From Ralstonia pickettii (GTDB lineage Bacteria; Pseudomonadota; Gammaproteobacteria; Burkholderiales; Burkholderiaceae), in contig NZ_JFZG01000003.1 in the NCBI RefSeq assembly GCF_000607165.1, positions 186,001 to 250,000 of the forward strand: 64,000 nucleotides of DNA, given 5' to 3'. Each line of letters begins with the position of its first letter. Position 1 is the first letter of the stretch. The notes beneath the pieces are model-generated. The model did not search any database and had not been told where the DNA came from. It saw nothing but the letters and a program-made list of their open reading frames with translations. Below, in pieces: positions 13,188 to 20,434 of the stretch. The position numbers were made by a program, and so were the translations under genes.

Positions 13188-14099
13188 TCACGCTGCGCGG
13201 TTTGCCGCCCGCGCCAGCATGTTTTCAATCTGCTGGTCCTTCTCTTCCCAGAGCTGGGCGAGCCAGCGGTGGAAATCGCTACGGAAGGCGGCGTCGGTGC
13301 TGTAGTCGTGCGTGCAGAAATCCGGCGGGATCGGCAGCTCGCGGATATGCACCATCACCCGGCCGGCTTGGCCGCTGGCCAGTTGCCAGAAGCTTGGTGT
13401 GCCGTCCGGGTAGGCAATGCTGATATCGAGCAGCGACTGGAACCGCCCACCCATGGCATTGAGCGTCAAGGCCAGCGCGCCAGCCTTCGGCTTGAGCAGA
13501 TGGCGATAGGGCGACGATTGCGTCCGGTGCTTTGAGGGGGTGTATCGCGTGCCTTCGGCAAAGTTCATGACGCTGGTCGGCACGTGGGCGAACTTGGCGC
13601 AGGCGCGACGCGTGGTTTCGCGGTCTTGGTTGCGCAGCTCGGGGTGTTTGCGCAGCGCCGCTTTGGAGTGCCGACGCATGAACGGGAAATCCAGCGCCCA
13701 CCAGGCCAGGCCGATGACCGGCACGTAGATCAACTGCTGCTTGAGGAAGAATTTCAGCAGCGGGATGCGCCGGTTCAACACCCGCTGCAGCACAAAGATG
13801 TCCACCCACGACCGATGGTTGCAATTGACCAAGTACCAGCCCGCATAGCGCAGGTTGTCGGCGCCTTCCACGCTCCACGGCTCGCGTTGCAGCACGCCGA
13901 TCCAGGCATTGTTGCAACCGATCCAGCACGTGGCGACCCAGTTGAGCATGGGATCGATCCGGCGGCGGACCGCCGCTACCGGCACCAGCAGCTTGAACGC
14001 CGAGAGCATGAATAGCGGTGCGCTCCAGAACAGCGTGTTCAACGCCAGCAGGATCGAGCTAAGCGTGCCCAGTACAAAGGCAGGCAGGACGCGAATCAA
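13188..14099 (-). CDS. Lysophospholipid acyltransferase family protein (YihG-like)
   Basis: A 303-residue membrane acyltransferase of the PlsC superfamily. It has a hydrophobic N-terminal segment, the catalytic HX4D box in NCNHRSWVDIFVLQ, and the substrate-binding FAEGTRYTPSKH motif. YihG-type enzymes acylate the sn-1 or sn-2 position of lysophospholipids. I chose a TTG start at 14099 because GGAGG lies 4 bp upstream and the protein then opens directly into the first membrane helix (IRVLPAFVLGTLSS). An ATG at 14195 would add 32 polar, poorly supported residues. The start is less certain than the function. Confidence 0.85.
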   Translation of the reverse strand: MIRVLPAFVLGTLSSILLALNTLFWSAPLFMLSAFKLLVPVAAVRRRIDPMLNWVATCWIGCNNAWIGVLQREPWSVEGADNLRYAGWYLVNCNHRSWVDIFVLQRVLNRRIPLLKFFLKQQLIYVPVIGLAWWALDFPFMRRHSKAALRKHPELRNQDRETTRRACAKFAHVPTSVMNFAEGTRYTPSKHRTQSSPYRHLLKPKAGALALTLNAMGGRFQSLLDISIAYPDGTPSFWQLASGQAGRVMVHIRELPIPPDFCTHDYSTDAAFRSDFHRWLAQLWEEKDQQIENMLARAANRAA

Positions 14100-14234
14100 G
14101 GCACCTCCAATGAGAGCCCGCCGGGTGACAGCGGCAGGCAGGAATCGTGATGTTAAGGATACGTGAGCGTAACTCGGATCACCCGCCCAGACCATGCGCT
14201 GCGTCAGGATTCATGCTTCGCGTCTGAGGGGCGA

Positions 14235-14268
14235 AAAAAAACCCTTGGTGTTGGCCAAGGGTTTTTTC
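14235..14268 (-). terminator. Rho-independent terminator after the porin gene
   Basis: 13-bp inverted repeat (14236-14248 and 14255-14267, 6-nt loop) with T-runs at both ends, 15 bp past the porin stop. It probably serves the porin, and it lies upstream of the acyltransferase. Confidence 0.88.
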
Positions 14269-14282
14269 TGCTCAGGTACGGC

Positions 14283-15413
14283 TCAGAACGAATGCTTCAG
14301 CCCCACACCCGCCAGCACCGTCTTGGCGCCCGGCGCCGTACCGCCCGCCACGATCGACGTCTTGAGACTTTCCAGCGGATCGGCCGTGCCCACCGCGCCC
14401 GCGTTGACGTACACGAGCTGCGCATACAGCGTGGTGCGTTTGGAGAATGCGTAGTCGTTGCTCAGCACGATCGACTTGGTGGAACTGTCGTGCGCGCTGC
14501 TTTCGTACTTGCTGTAGTAGCCGGCCAGCGTGGCAGTATTGGCGGGGCTCCACTTGTAGTCGAGCCCGGCGCCGATCGATTTGACGTCCGATACGCGTTG
14601 GCCAGTCGGCGCGTTGTTGGTGACGCCGATGTAGTTCAGCCGGCCCGTGAAGGCATCGAACGGCACGGCCACACCTGCGCTCCACAAGCGGCTGAGGGTT
14701 TCGCCCGTGCCACTGTCCGCCGTTGACTGATAGCCGAGGCCGACTGTGACCGGGCCCGTGTACGTGGCACCCAGCGAGAGTTCATTGCCGCGTTTGAAGC
14801 TGCCGGCGGTCTCGCCAAATGAATACGCAACGCCCAGCCACACGGGGCCGAAGTTGTTGGAGTACTGCAGTGCGTTGCCAATGAACACGCCCACATCGTT
14901 GCCGGGGTTGGTGCCGGCGCCCATCGCGTTGCCCGGTGCGGGCAGTTGGTTGTAGGCCCAGCCGTACAGATTCGAGAACTGCTCCTTGAAGCCGCGCGCT
15001 TCCGTGCCGATCGTGCCGAGGAGCGCCGGGCTGTACTGGCGCCCCAGCGTGATCGCGCCCCAGTTGCCGCTGAGTCCGACGTTCGCCTGCCGGCGGAACA
15101 GCTCCGAGCTGAAGCCCGGGCCGGTGGTGAGCGTGCCGGTGTCGCTGCTGAAATGTCCTTCGAGGTCGAAGTTGGCCTTCAGGCCGCTGCCCAGGTCTTC
15201 CGCTCCCTTGAGACCCCAGATGCTTGGGCTGATGCCGCCCGAATGCATTTCCGTGATGCTGCCGCCGGCTGCGCTGCGGTTTTGATACTGGAGTCCGGCA
15301 TCGACTGTGCCGTAGATCGTGACCGACGATTGTGCGATGGCGCCGCTCGCTGCGCAGCCGAGGGCGGCAGCAATGGCGGTCAGGACGCAGGGTCGAAGGC
15401 GTGTGTTCTGCAT
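14283..15413 (-). CDS. Gram-negative porin (Burkholderia-type general porin)
   Basis: A 376-residue outer-membrane beta-barrel. It has a Sec signal ending at GAIAQ-SSVTIYG; SSVTIYGTVDAGLQY is the characteristic first strand of betaproteobacterial OmpC-like porins. GNWGAITLGRQYSP follows in the body, and the last residues GVGLKHSF end in the terminal Phe needed for BAM recognition. The ATG at 15413 has GGAGAC upstream. It is probably monocistronic, with a terminator behind it and a 262-bp upstream gap. Confidence 0.94.
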   Translation of the reverse strand: MQNTRLRPCVLTAIAAALGCAASGAIAQSSVTIYGTVDAGLQYQNRSAAGGSITEMHSGGISPSIWGLKGAEDLGSGLKANFDLEGHFSSDTGTLTTGPGFSSELFRRQANVGLSGNWGAITLGRQYSPALLGTIGTEARGFKEQFSNLYGWAYNQLPAPGNAMGAGTNPGNDVGVFIGNALQYSNNFGPVWLGVAYSFGETAGSFKRGNELSLGATYTGPVTVGLGYQSTADSGTGETLSRLWSAGVAVPFDAFTGRLNYIGVTNNAPTGQRVSDVKSIGAGLDYKWSPANTATLAGYYSKYESSAHDSSTKSIVLSNDYAFSKRTTLYAQLVYVNAGAVGTADPLESLKTSIVAGGTAPGAKTVLAGVGLKHSF

Positions 15414-15675
15414 GTTGTCTCCGTATTGTCGTTGTGTGATGCGTCCATTGAATTGGCTCGGACGCATGCGGTGTTGGCGCCAAACACGCGGGGCGCGCGC
15501 TCAACGTCGGCGGGACTTTGCAATATGCGTACCACGACGTTCGCCGCGCATTGCACGGAGTTGCAGTCCGTTGCTTAACGTTTGCGGATGCCCGCGGCTG
15601 TGCGTGCGATGTGGCGTGGCGGGACAGTTGGCGCAACACATGTCCGCTCTCTGTTGCGCAGTGGAGCAGCCGCAG

Positions 15676-16644
15676 TCAGACCCTTGGCGCGCTTTGCATC
15701 CAGCGATCTTCGAGCTCGCGCCATGCACGTCCGACGTTCAGCGCATGGCGGGGGTCGAAGTTTCGCCAGTCGCGATAGGCGTCGCCCGGGACGTACGCGA
15801 GCGCGCGTGCTGCATCGCCCCCGGCTTCAATGGCCTGCGTAATCGCGCTATCGAGCATGTCGAGATAGGCGAGTGTTGGTTGCAGCATCTGCGCCGGTGT
15901 GCCGATGGCGGTGCCGACGACGATGGTGGCGGGCAATTGAACAAGCGCATGCAATGCTTGCCGCCAACCGACCAGCGAGCCGTCCTGCAGGTCGGGAATG
16001 CGCTGCCGATATGCCAGGCCACCCGTGCACAGCACGCCGCGCTGCGGCGCGTACAGCACCGTGTCGGAAGCGCTGTGCGCAGCTGTGCAGACGTGAACTT
16101 GCCAGGCTGTCTTGCCGGTGTGCAGCCAATCGCCATCGCGCAATGCGGGCTCGGGATAGACGATCTGCGTTTCGTGCATGACGCGTGCACCGAGCAGGGC
16201 GGTCAGCCGCGCCAGACAGGTCTGGCAACGCTGGCGCATCAGGTCGGTGGTGGCGGCCGATGCCAGGAAGGCAGGGCGCGGCTGCAGTTGCGCGAACGCC
16301 GCGTTGGCGAGCACGTGCTCCGGGTGCGCGTGCGTGTTGACCACCCAGCGGATCGGTTCAGCCGTGATGTGCCGGATGGCCGCGATCAGATGGTGTCCCC
16401 ATCGCGCGTGCGGGCCCGGGTCCACCACAAGCACGCCGTTGCCGGTCGTGTGCACCAGCGTGGGCACGACTTCTCCGGCATTCCCGCGCGAGGCCTCTGC
16501 GTTGACAGCGCGCGCAGCGTACAGGCCATCCTGCAGACGCAACAGCGTAACGCGGGCGGGTGCCGCAGACGCCGTCGGCGCCGGATTGATCAGGGTCGCG
16601 AGCATGATGCGCATCCAGCGTCGCCGCGCGGGGTCTGGCGCCAT
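15676..16644 (-). CDS. Metallo-beta-lactamase-fold protein, SoxH-like (quinoprotein relay group)
   Basis: A 322-residue protein with a possible signal or anchor near residues 11-28 and the MBL-fold layout. The main metal motif reads NTHAHPEHVLANAAF, so the usual Asp of HxHxDH is Glu. A second His is in CTAAHSASDTVLY, but the last-ligand region reads VVGTAIG where a His is expected. SoxH-like proteins of this type accompany PQQ dehydrogenases as quinoprotein relay system metallohydrolases; their reaction is not established. Its start lies 2 bp from the stop of the next MBL gene, in one transcript with the SoxYZ-like gene. The ATG at 16614 is an alternative start. Confidence 0.8.
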   Translation of the reverse strand: MAPDPARRRWMRIMLATLINPAPTASAAPARVTLLRLQDGLYAARAVNAEASRGNAGEVVPTLVHTTGNGVLVVDPGPHARWGHHLIAAIRHITAEPIRWVVNTHAHPEHVLANAAFAQLQPRPAFLASAATTDLMRQRCQTCLARLTALLGARVMHETQIVYPEPALRDGDWLHTGKTAWQVHVCTAAHSASDTVLYAPQRGVLCTGGLAYRQRIPDLQDGSLVGWRQALHALVQLPATIVVGTAIGTPAQMLQPTLAYLDMLDSAITQAIEAGGDAARALAYVPGDAYRDWRNFDPRHALNVGRAWRELEDRWMQSAPRV

Positions 16645-16645
16645 G

Positions 16646-17596
16646 TCAGGGCGCCAGCGCGGCGTTCTCGTAGCGTGGGTAGAAGCGGGTCACGTTGCGC
16701 ACGTACTCCGCGGGCATTCCGCCCCATTGCGCGTAGGGCGCGTCTACCGGCATGGCAATCACCTCTGCAAGGTCGCGTCCTTCTGCGGCCGCGCGGCGCA
16801 TGCGTGCATCGAGCCACTGCAGGTACTGACGTGTCTGTGCAATGGCATCTGCCTTGCCGAGCGCGGGCCCGTGGCTGGGGATCAACATGCGCGCGCCGCT
16901 GTCGGCAACGATCTTCTGCAACCGATCGAGGCTGGCCAGCCAATGCGCAATGTTGGCGTGCGGCGTGGTGGGAATCCGGTCTCGAAAGGCAATGCCGCCG
17001 GCGAAGACGACACCGCTGGTCCGGTCCACCAAGACGAGATCATCATCGGTATGCCCATCGAGGCGGATGAGGTCGATGCGGTGGCTGCCCATGGTGCGTG
17101 TGCCGGGCGTCAATGGCACGCCCGGCGGTGTGGATACCGTGTTCTGCATCCACGCGCCGCAGATGCGGTAGAGATTGTCGGCATAGGCCGCGCCTTCGCG
17201 TTGCGCACCGGCAATGGTGCCGGGCAGCGCCTGGGCGCCGATATCCGCATAGGCCTGGTTGCCGAAGAAATAGTCGGGATGCAGGTTGAGGTTGAACACC
17301 CAGCGCACCGGCGCCGAGGTGACTGTGCGGATGGCCTGGCGCTGCTGTTCGCCGTACAGCAGCGACGGCCCGGTGTTGATGACGAGCACGCCGTCGCCCG
17401 TATCAATAAAGCCGGTGTTGATGATGTTGCAGCCGTTGCGCGCCGAAAAATCTGCGTTGGCGCCTTCCAGCACCCAGACGCCGGGCGCAACCGGGTGCGG
17501 TACGAGGTGGTAATCGGGGCTCTCTGCGCGCGCGCTGGCAGTCAACATCGCCAGGCACAGCAGCAGGAGCCCCAAACGTTGGTGCCGTCGGTTCAT
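16646..17596 (-). CDS. Metallo-beta-lactamase-fold protein, SoxH-like, with altered metal motif
   Basis: A 316-residue exported protein (signal MNRRHQRLGLLLLCLAMLTA, ending near ARA-ES) with an MBL fold. The HxHxDH position reads FNLNLHPDYFFGN, so the first His is Asn and the last is Tyr. Later ligands are present (DGHTDDDLVL and IPSHGP). It overlaps the SoxYZ-like gene by 4 bp (ATGA) and is followed directly by the second MBL gene. Family knowledge: SoxH relatives near PQQ alcohol dehydrogenases. Whether it keeps a dinuclear zinc site is doubtful. Confidence 0.82.
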   Translation of the reverse strand: MNRRHQRLGLLLLCLAMLTASARAESPDYHLVPHPVAPGVWVLEGANADFSARNGCNIINTGFIDTGDGVLVINTGPSLLYGEQQRQAIRTVTSAPVRWVFNLNLHPDYFFGNQAYADIGAQALPGTIAGAQREGAAYADNLYRICGAWMQNTVSTPPGVPLTPGTRTMGSHRIDLIRLDGHTDDDLVLVDRTSGVVFAGGIAFRDRIPTTPHANIAHWLASLDRLQKIVADSGARMLIPSHGPALGKADAIAQTRQYLQWLDARMRRAAAEGRDLAEVIAMPVDAPYAQWGGMPAEYVRNVTRFYPRYENAALAP

Positions 17597-18369
17597 CGTG
17601 TCACCTGTGCGCGGATGCGGTTGCCGTTGTTGTCGACGCCGGCCACGCTGATGCCGCGTTCAACGGGGCCATCCAGATCGAACGAGAAGATCGGGTTCTC
17701 GGCCACGGGCTCGTACAGCGCCAGTTCAAGCATGGGCTGCCGCCGGGCATCGAGCAGGTTGAGCTGCTCGATATGGAAGGATGGAATGCCTGCCACCAAG
17801 CCCGTGTCCATCGGATGCATCACGCGCAGGCGGATGCGGCTGCCTGCGCCGTTGAAGCCCGGAAACACGCGCGACTCCACCTGGTTCAGCGTGGTGCTCC
17901 ACGTGGAGTTCTGGCGGGTGGCCCCGGGCAGCGTGCAGCCGCCGCCGGTGGCGTCCACCTGCAAGGTGCCGACATGCCACACACCGTCCTGCGTACGCGC
18001 CGCAACGCGCACCGCAGAGGCCTCCTGCAGCTTGAACCGGAACGACAGCGCCGGGCGCACGTGCATCGGCGCGAATTCCAGCACCTTGCGGATCGGGTTG
18101 CGGTCGACCACGACGACGATGCGCTCCACCTTGCCGAGCGCCGACGCGTCAAACGCAATCGGCACCTGCATCGGGTCTTCCGCAAATGCCGGCCCGGTGA
18201 TCCTGATGCGGCTGTCGAACGTTGTTCGCGCCGCGCCAAACACCTCCTGCTGAATCGTCGGCCAGAGCGGGGAGCCCGCCGGGTCGATATTCGTCTCGGC
18301 GCGGGCCGGCCAGGACAGGCACGCAGCGGCCAGCGCGGCAGCGGCAGCATGGAGTGAAGCCGTTCTCAT
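17593..18369 (-). CDS. Quinoprotein-associated SoxYZ-like fused carrier protein
   Basis: A 258-residue periplasmic protein (signal MRTASLHAAAAALAAACLSW, cleavage near ARA-ET) with a SoxY-like N-terminal half and a SoxZ-like C-terminal half. The carrier cysteine sits in DATGGGCTLPG near residue 150, like the GGCGG swinging arm of SoxY, but here between the two halves. Such fusions occur only near PQQ dehydrogenase genes and are thought to carry an intermediate or take part in thiol chemistry. It leads a three-gene transcript with the two MBL proteins, divergent from the aldehyde dehydrogenase, with a sigma-54-like promoter 37 bp upstream. Confidence 0.85.
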   Translation of the reverse strand: MRTASLHAAAAALAAACLSWPARAETNIDPAGSPLWPTIQQEVFGAARTTFDSRIRITGPAFAEDPMQVPIAFDASALGKVERIVVVVDRNPIRKVLEFAPMHVRPALSFRFKLQEASAVRVAARTQDGVWHVGTLQVDATGGGCTLPGATRQNSTWSTTLNQVESRVFPGFNGAGSRIRLRVMHPMDTGLVAGIPSFHIEQLNLLDARRQPMLELALYEPVAENPIFSFDLDGPVERGISVAGVDNNGNRIRAQVTR

Positions 18370-18405
18370 CGTGTGCCTTGGCAGGTTCAGGTGAAAGGCC
18401 CATGT

Positions 18406-18421
18406 TGCGAAAGTCATGCCA
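18406..18421 (-). promoter_or_regulatory. Candidate sigma-54 promoter of the SoxYZ/MBL operon
   Basis: On the minus strand TGGCATGACTTTCGCA has GG and GC spaced by 10 bp, one mismatch in the -24 box and one in the -12 box. It lies 37 bp from the start codon and faces away from the aldehyde dehydrogenase promoter. Confidence 0.5.
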
Positions 18422-18482
18422 TGCAAGCGGTGTGTCCGCACGCGCGTCCATCGGGTGTTCAGGTGATGGGGCGTTGAGCTTT

Positions 18483-18496
18483 GCAACACCTGTTGT
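18483..18496. promoter_or_regulatory. Candidate activator site (GCAACA-CC-TGTTGT)
   Basis: An inverted repeat lying between the two divergent sigma-54 promoters, about 78 bp from the -24 of the aldehyde dehydrogenase promoter and about 63 bp from that of the SoxYZ operon. The half site recurs upstream of the alcohol dehydrogenase and the PedF-like gene. Confidence 0.5.
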
Positions 18497-18573
18497 TCCA
18501 TTCTGGAGCACTCTCGCAGGCCAATTGGCGTGAACAAGCGATTGGGAGTGGATGCAGCATCCGCCGCAGGGGA

Positions 18574-18589
18574 TGGCCCGGGTTTTGCA
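18574..18589 (+). promoter_or_regulatory. Sigma-54 promoter of the aldehyde dehydrogenase gene
   Basis: TGGCCCGGGTTTTGCA matches the -24/-12 consensus (TGGCACG-N4-TTGCW) with one mismatch and exact GG-N10-GC spacing, 66 bp before the ATG. Confidence 0.75.
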
Positions 18590-18655
18590 GATGACGACCG
18601 GACACAGCGCAGACAACGACGCTGCGGTCATCACTCAAACATCAGGAGACAACCC

Positions 18656-20176
18656 ATGCGTTACGCTCATCCCGGCACTCCCGGCGCCATCGTTTCGTTC
18701 AAGCCGCGCTATGGCAATTTCATCGGCGGTGAATTCGTGTCGCCGGTCAAGGGGCAGTACTTCACCAACACCACGCCGGTGACGGGCGAGGTGATCGGCG
18801 AATTCCCGCGCTCGACCGCTGAAGACATCGACCGCGCGCTCGACGCCGCGCATGCTGCCGCTGACGCCTGGGGGCGCACTTCGGTGCAGGACCGCTCGCT
18901 GATCCTGCTGAAGATCGCCGACCGCATCGAGCAGAACCTCGAACTGCTGGCCGTGACTGAAACGTGGGACAACGGCAAGCCCGTGCGTGAAACGCTGAAC
19001 GCCGACATTCCGCTGGCCGTGGACCACTTCCGCTACTTCGCCGGCTGCATTCGTGCGCAAGAGGGTTCCGCTGCCGAAATCAACGAGCACACCGTGGCGT
19101 ATCACATCCACGAGCCGCTGGGCGTGGTCGGCCAGATCATCCCGTGGAATTTCCCGCTGCTGATGGCGGCATGGAAGCTGGCGCCTGCACTGGCTGCTGG
19201 CAACTGCGTGGTGCTCAAGCCGGCCGAGCAGACGCCGCTGGGTATCTGCGTGCTGATGGAACTGATTGGCGATTTGCTGCCGGCAGGTGTGCTCAACGTC
19301 GTGCACGGCTACGGCAAGGAAGCCGGCGAGGCATTGGCCACCAGCAAACGCATTGCGAAGATCGCCTTCACGGGCTCGACGCCGGTGGGCTCGCACATCA
19401 TGAAGTGCGCGGCCGAAAACATCATCCCGTCGACGGTGGAGCTGGGCGGCAAGTCGCCCAACATCTACTTCGAAGACATCATGCAGGCCGAGCCGAGCTT
19501 CATCGAGAAGGCCGCCGAAGGCCTGGTGCTGGGCTTCTTCAACCAGGGCGAGGTATGCACGTGCCCGTCGCGCGCGCTGGTGCAGGAATCCATCTACAGC
19601 CGCTTCATGGATGCGGTGATGACCAAGGTGGCCGCCATCAAGCGCGGTGACCCGCTCGACACCGAGACCATGGTTGGCGCGCAGGCTTCGGAGCAGCAGT
19701 TCTACAAGATCCGCAGTTACCTGGAGATCGCGCAGGAGGAAGGTGCCGAATGCCTGGTCGGTGGCGACGTGGAAGTGCTGCCCGGCAATCTGTCGAAGGG
19801 CTACTACATCAAGCCGACGCTGCTCAAGGGCGACAACAGCATGCGTGTGTTCCAGGAAGAGATCTTCGGCCCGGTGATTGCCGTGACGACGTTCAAGGAC
19901 GAGGCACAGGCCCTGCAGATCGCCAACGACACCGACTTTGGCCTGGGCGCCGGTCTGTGGACGCGCGACATCAACCGCGCGTACCGAGTGGGTCGCGCCA
20001 TCAAGGCGGGACGCGTGTGGACGAACTGCTACCACCTGTATCCGGCGCACGCGGCGTTTGGTGGCTACAAGAAGTCGGGCGTGGGCCGCGAGACCCACAA
20101 GATGATGCTCGACCACTATCAGCAGACCAAGAACCTGCTGGTGAGCTACGACACCAACCCGCTGGGCTTCTTCTGA
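18656..20176 (+). CDS. exaC: NAD-dependent aldehyde dehydrogenase (ExaC/AcoD type)
   Basis: A 506-residue cytoplasmic enzyme that oxidises acetaldehyde and related aldehydes to acids, the step after the periplasmic alcohol dehydrogenase. Motifs: [19 protein letters not shown], the NAD-loop GSTPVG, the general base Glu in [11 protein letters not shown] and the nucleophile Cys in [18 protein letters not shown], a sequence typical of the AcoD/ExaC group. The ATG at 18656 has AGGAGAC 7 bp upstream. A sigma-54 promoter precedes it. ExaC and AcoD are close homologues; the island context favours ExaC. Confidence 0.93.
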   Translation: MRYAHPGTPGAIVSFKPRYGNFIGGEFVSPVKGQYFTNTTPVTGEVIGEFPRSTAEDIDRALDAAHAAADAWGRTSVQDRSLILLKIADRIEQNLELLAVTETWDNGKPVRETLNADIPLAVDHFRYFAGCIRAQEGSAAEINEHTVAYHIHEPLGVVGQIIPWNFPLLMAAWKLAPALAAGNCVVLKPAEQTPLGICVLMELIGDLLPAGVLNVVHGYGKEAGEALATSKRIAKIAFTGSTPVGSHIMKCAAENIIPSTVELGGKSPNIYFEDIMQAEPSFIEKAAEGLVLGFFNQGEVCTCPSRALVQESIYSRFMDAVMTKVAAIKRGDPLDTETMVGAQASEQQFYKIRSYLEIAQEEGAECLVGGDVEVLPGNLSKGYYIKPTLLKGDNSMRVFQEEIFGPVIAVTTFKDEAQALQIANDTDFGLGAGLWTRDINRAYRVGRAIKAGRVWTNCYHLYPAHAAFGGYKKSGVGRETHKMMLDHYQQTKNLLVSYDTNPLGFF

Positions 20177-20189
20177 TGGTGTAGCAGGA

Positions 20190-20252
20190 CGGCTGGCGCA
20201 TGGTCATCGACACCCGTGCGCCAGCCGCTGACCTGCGAGGCAAAGACCTCGC
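20190..20252. other. Two hairpins after the aldehyde dehydrogenase gene
   Basis: A perfect 11-bp inverted repeat (20190-20200 and 20217-20227, 16-nt loop) is followed by a 6-bp hairpin (20235-20240 and 20247-20252). Neither is followed by a T-run, so they may be weak terminators, mRNA-stabilising structures or leader elements for the receptor gene. Confidence 0.55.
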
Positions 20253-20274
20253 CGGCGAAAAAAGAAGAGGAGAC

Positions 20275-20355
20275 ATGGCCATGCGCCCACCACATGCACT
20301 GCCGCAACGCGCGCAGGTGTCACCCCCATCGCCGCTGATTCCCAGCGGGGAATAG
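20275..20355 (+). CDS. Possible 26-residue leader peptide ORF
   Basis: An ATG preceded by a very strong ribosome site (AGAGGAGAC, 4-6 bp away) opens a 26-codon frame (MAMRPPHALPQRAQVSPPSP...) ending in TAG, 79 bp before the TonB-dependent receptor start. The peptide is Pro-rich with no signal or known motif. It may be a translated leader, a remnant or chance; the ribosome site is the only positive evidence. Confidence 0.25.
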   Translation: MAMRPPHALPQRAQVSPPSPLIPSGE

Positions 20356-20434
20356 TCCTCGCCACGCTTCGACTTCCGGACATGCCGTTGGCGCACCGGG
20401 GCTCGGCGAGCGAGAAACACCAGGGAGACACTCC

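Noticed and set aside
15676-16644. First MBL gene as a pseudogene because of its altered metal ligands
   Set aside because: The frame is intact, of normal length and in a tight operon; divergence of function explains it better.
16178-18253. Long plus-strand frame across the SoxYZ/MBL genes
   Set aside because: It spans three overlapping minus-strand genes that have signal peptides and family motifs; its own product has none.
20340-20366. GG-N10-GC spacing upstream of the TonB receptor as a sigma-54 promoter
   Set aside because: Only the dinucleotide spacing fits; the -12 box reads CTCGC and the -24 box is poor.
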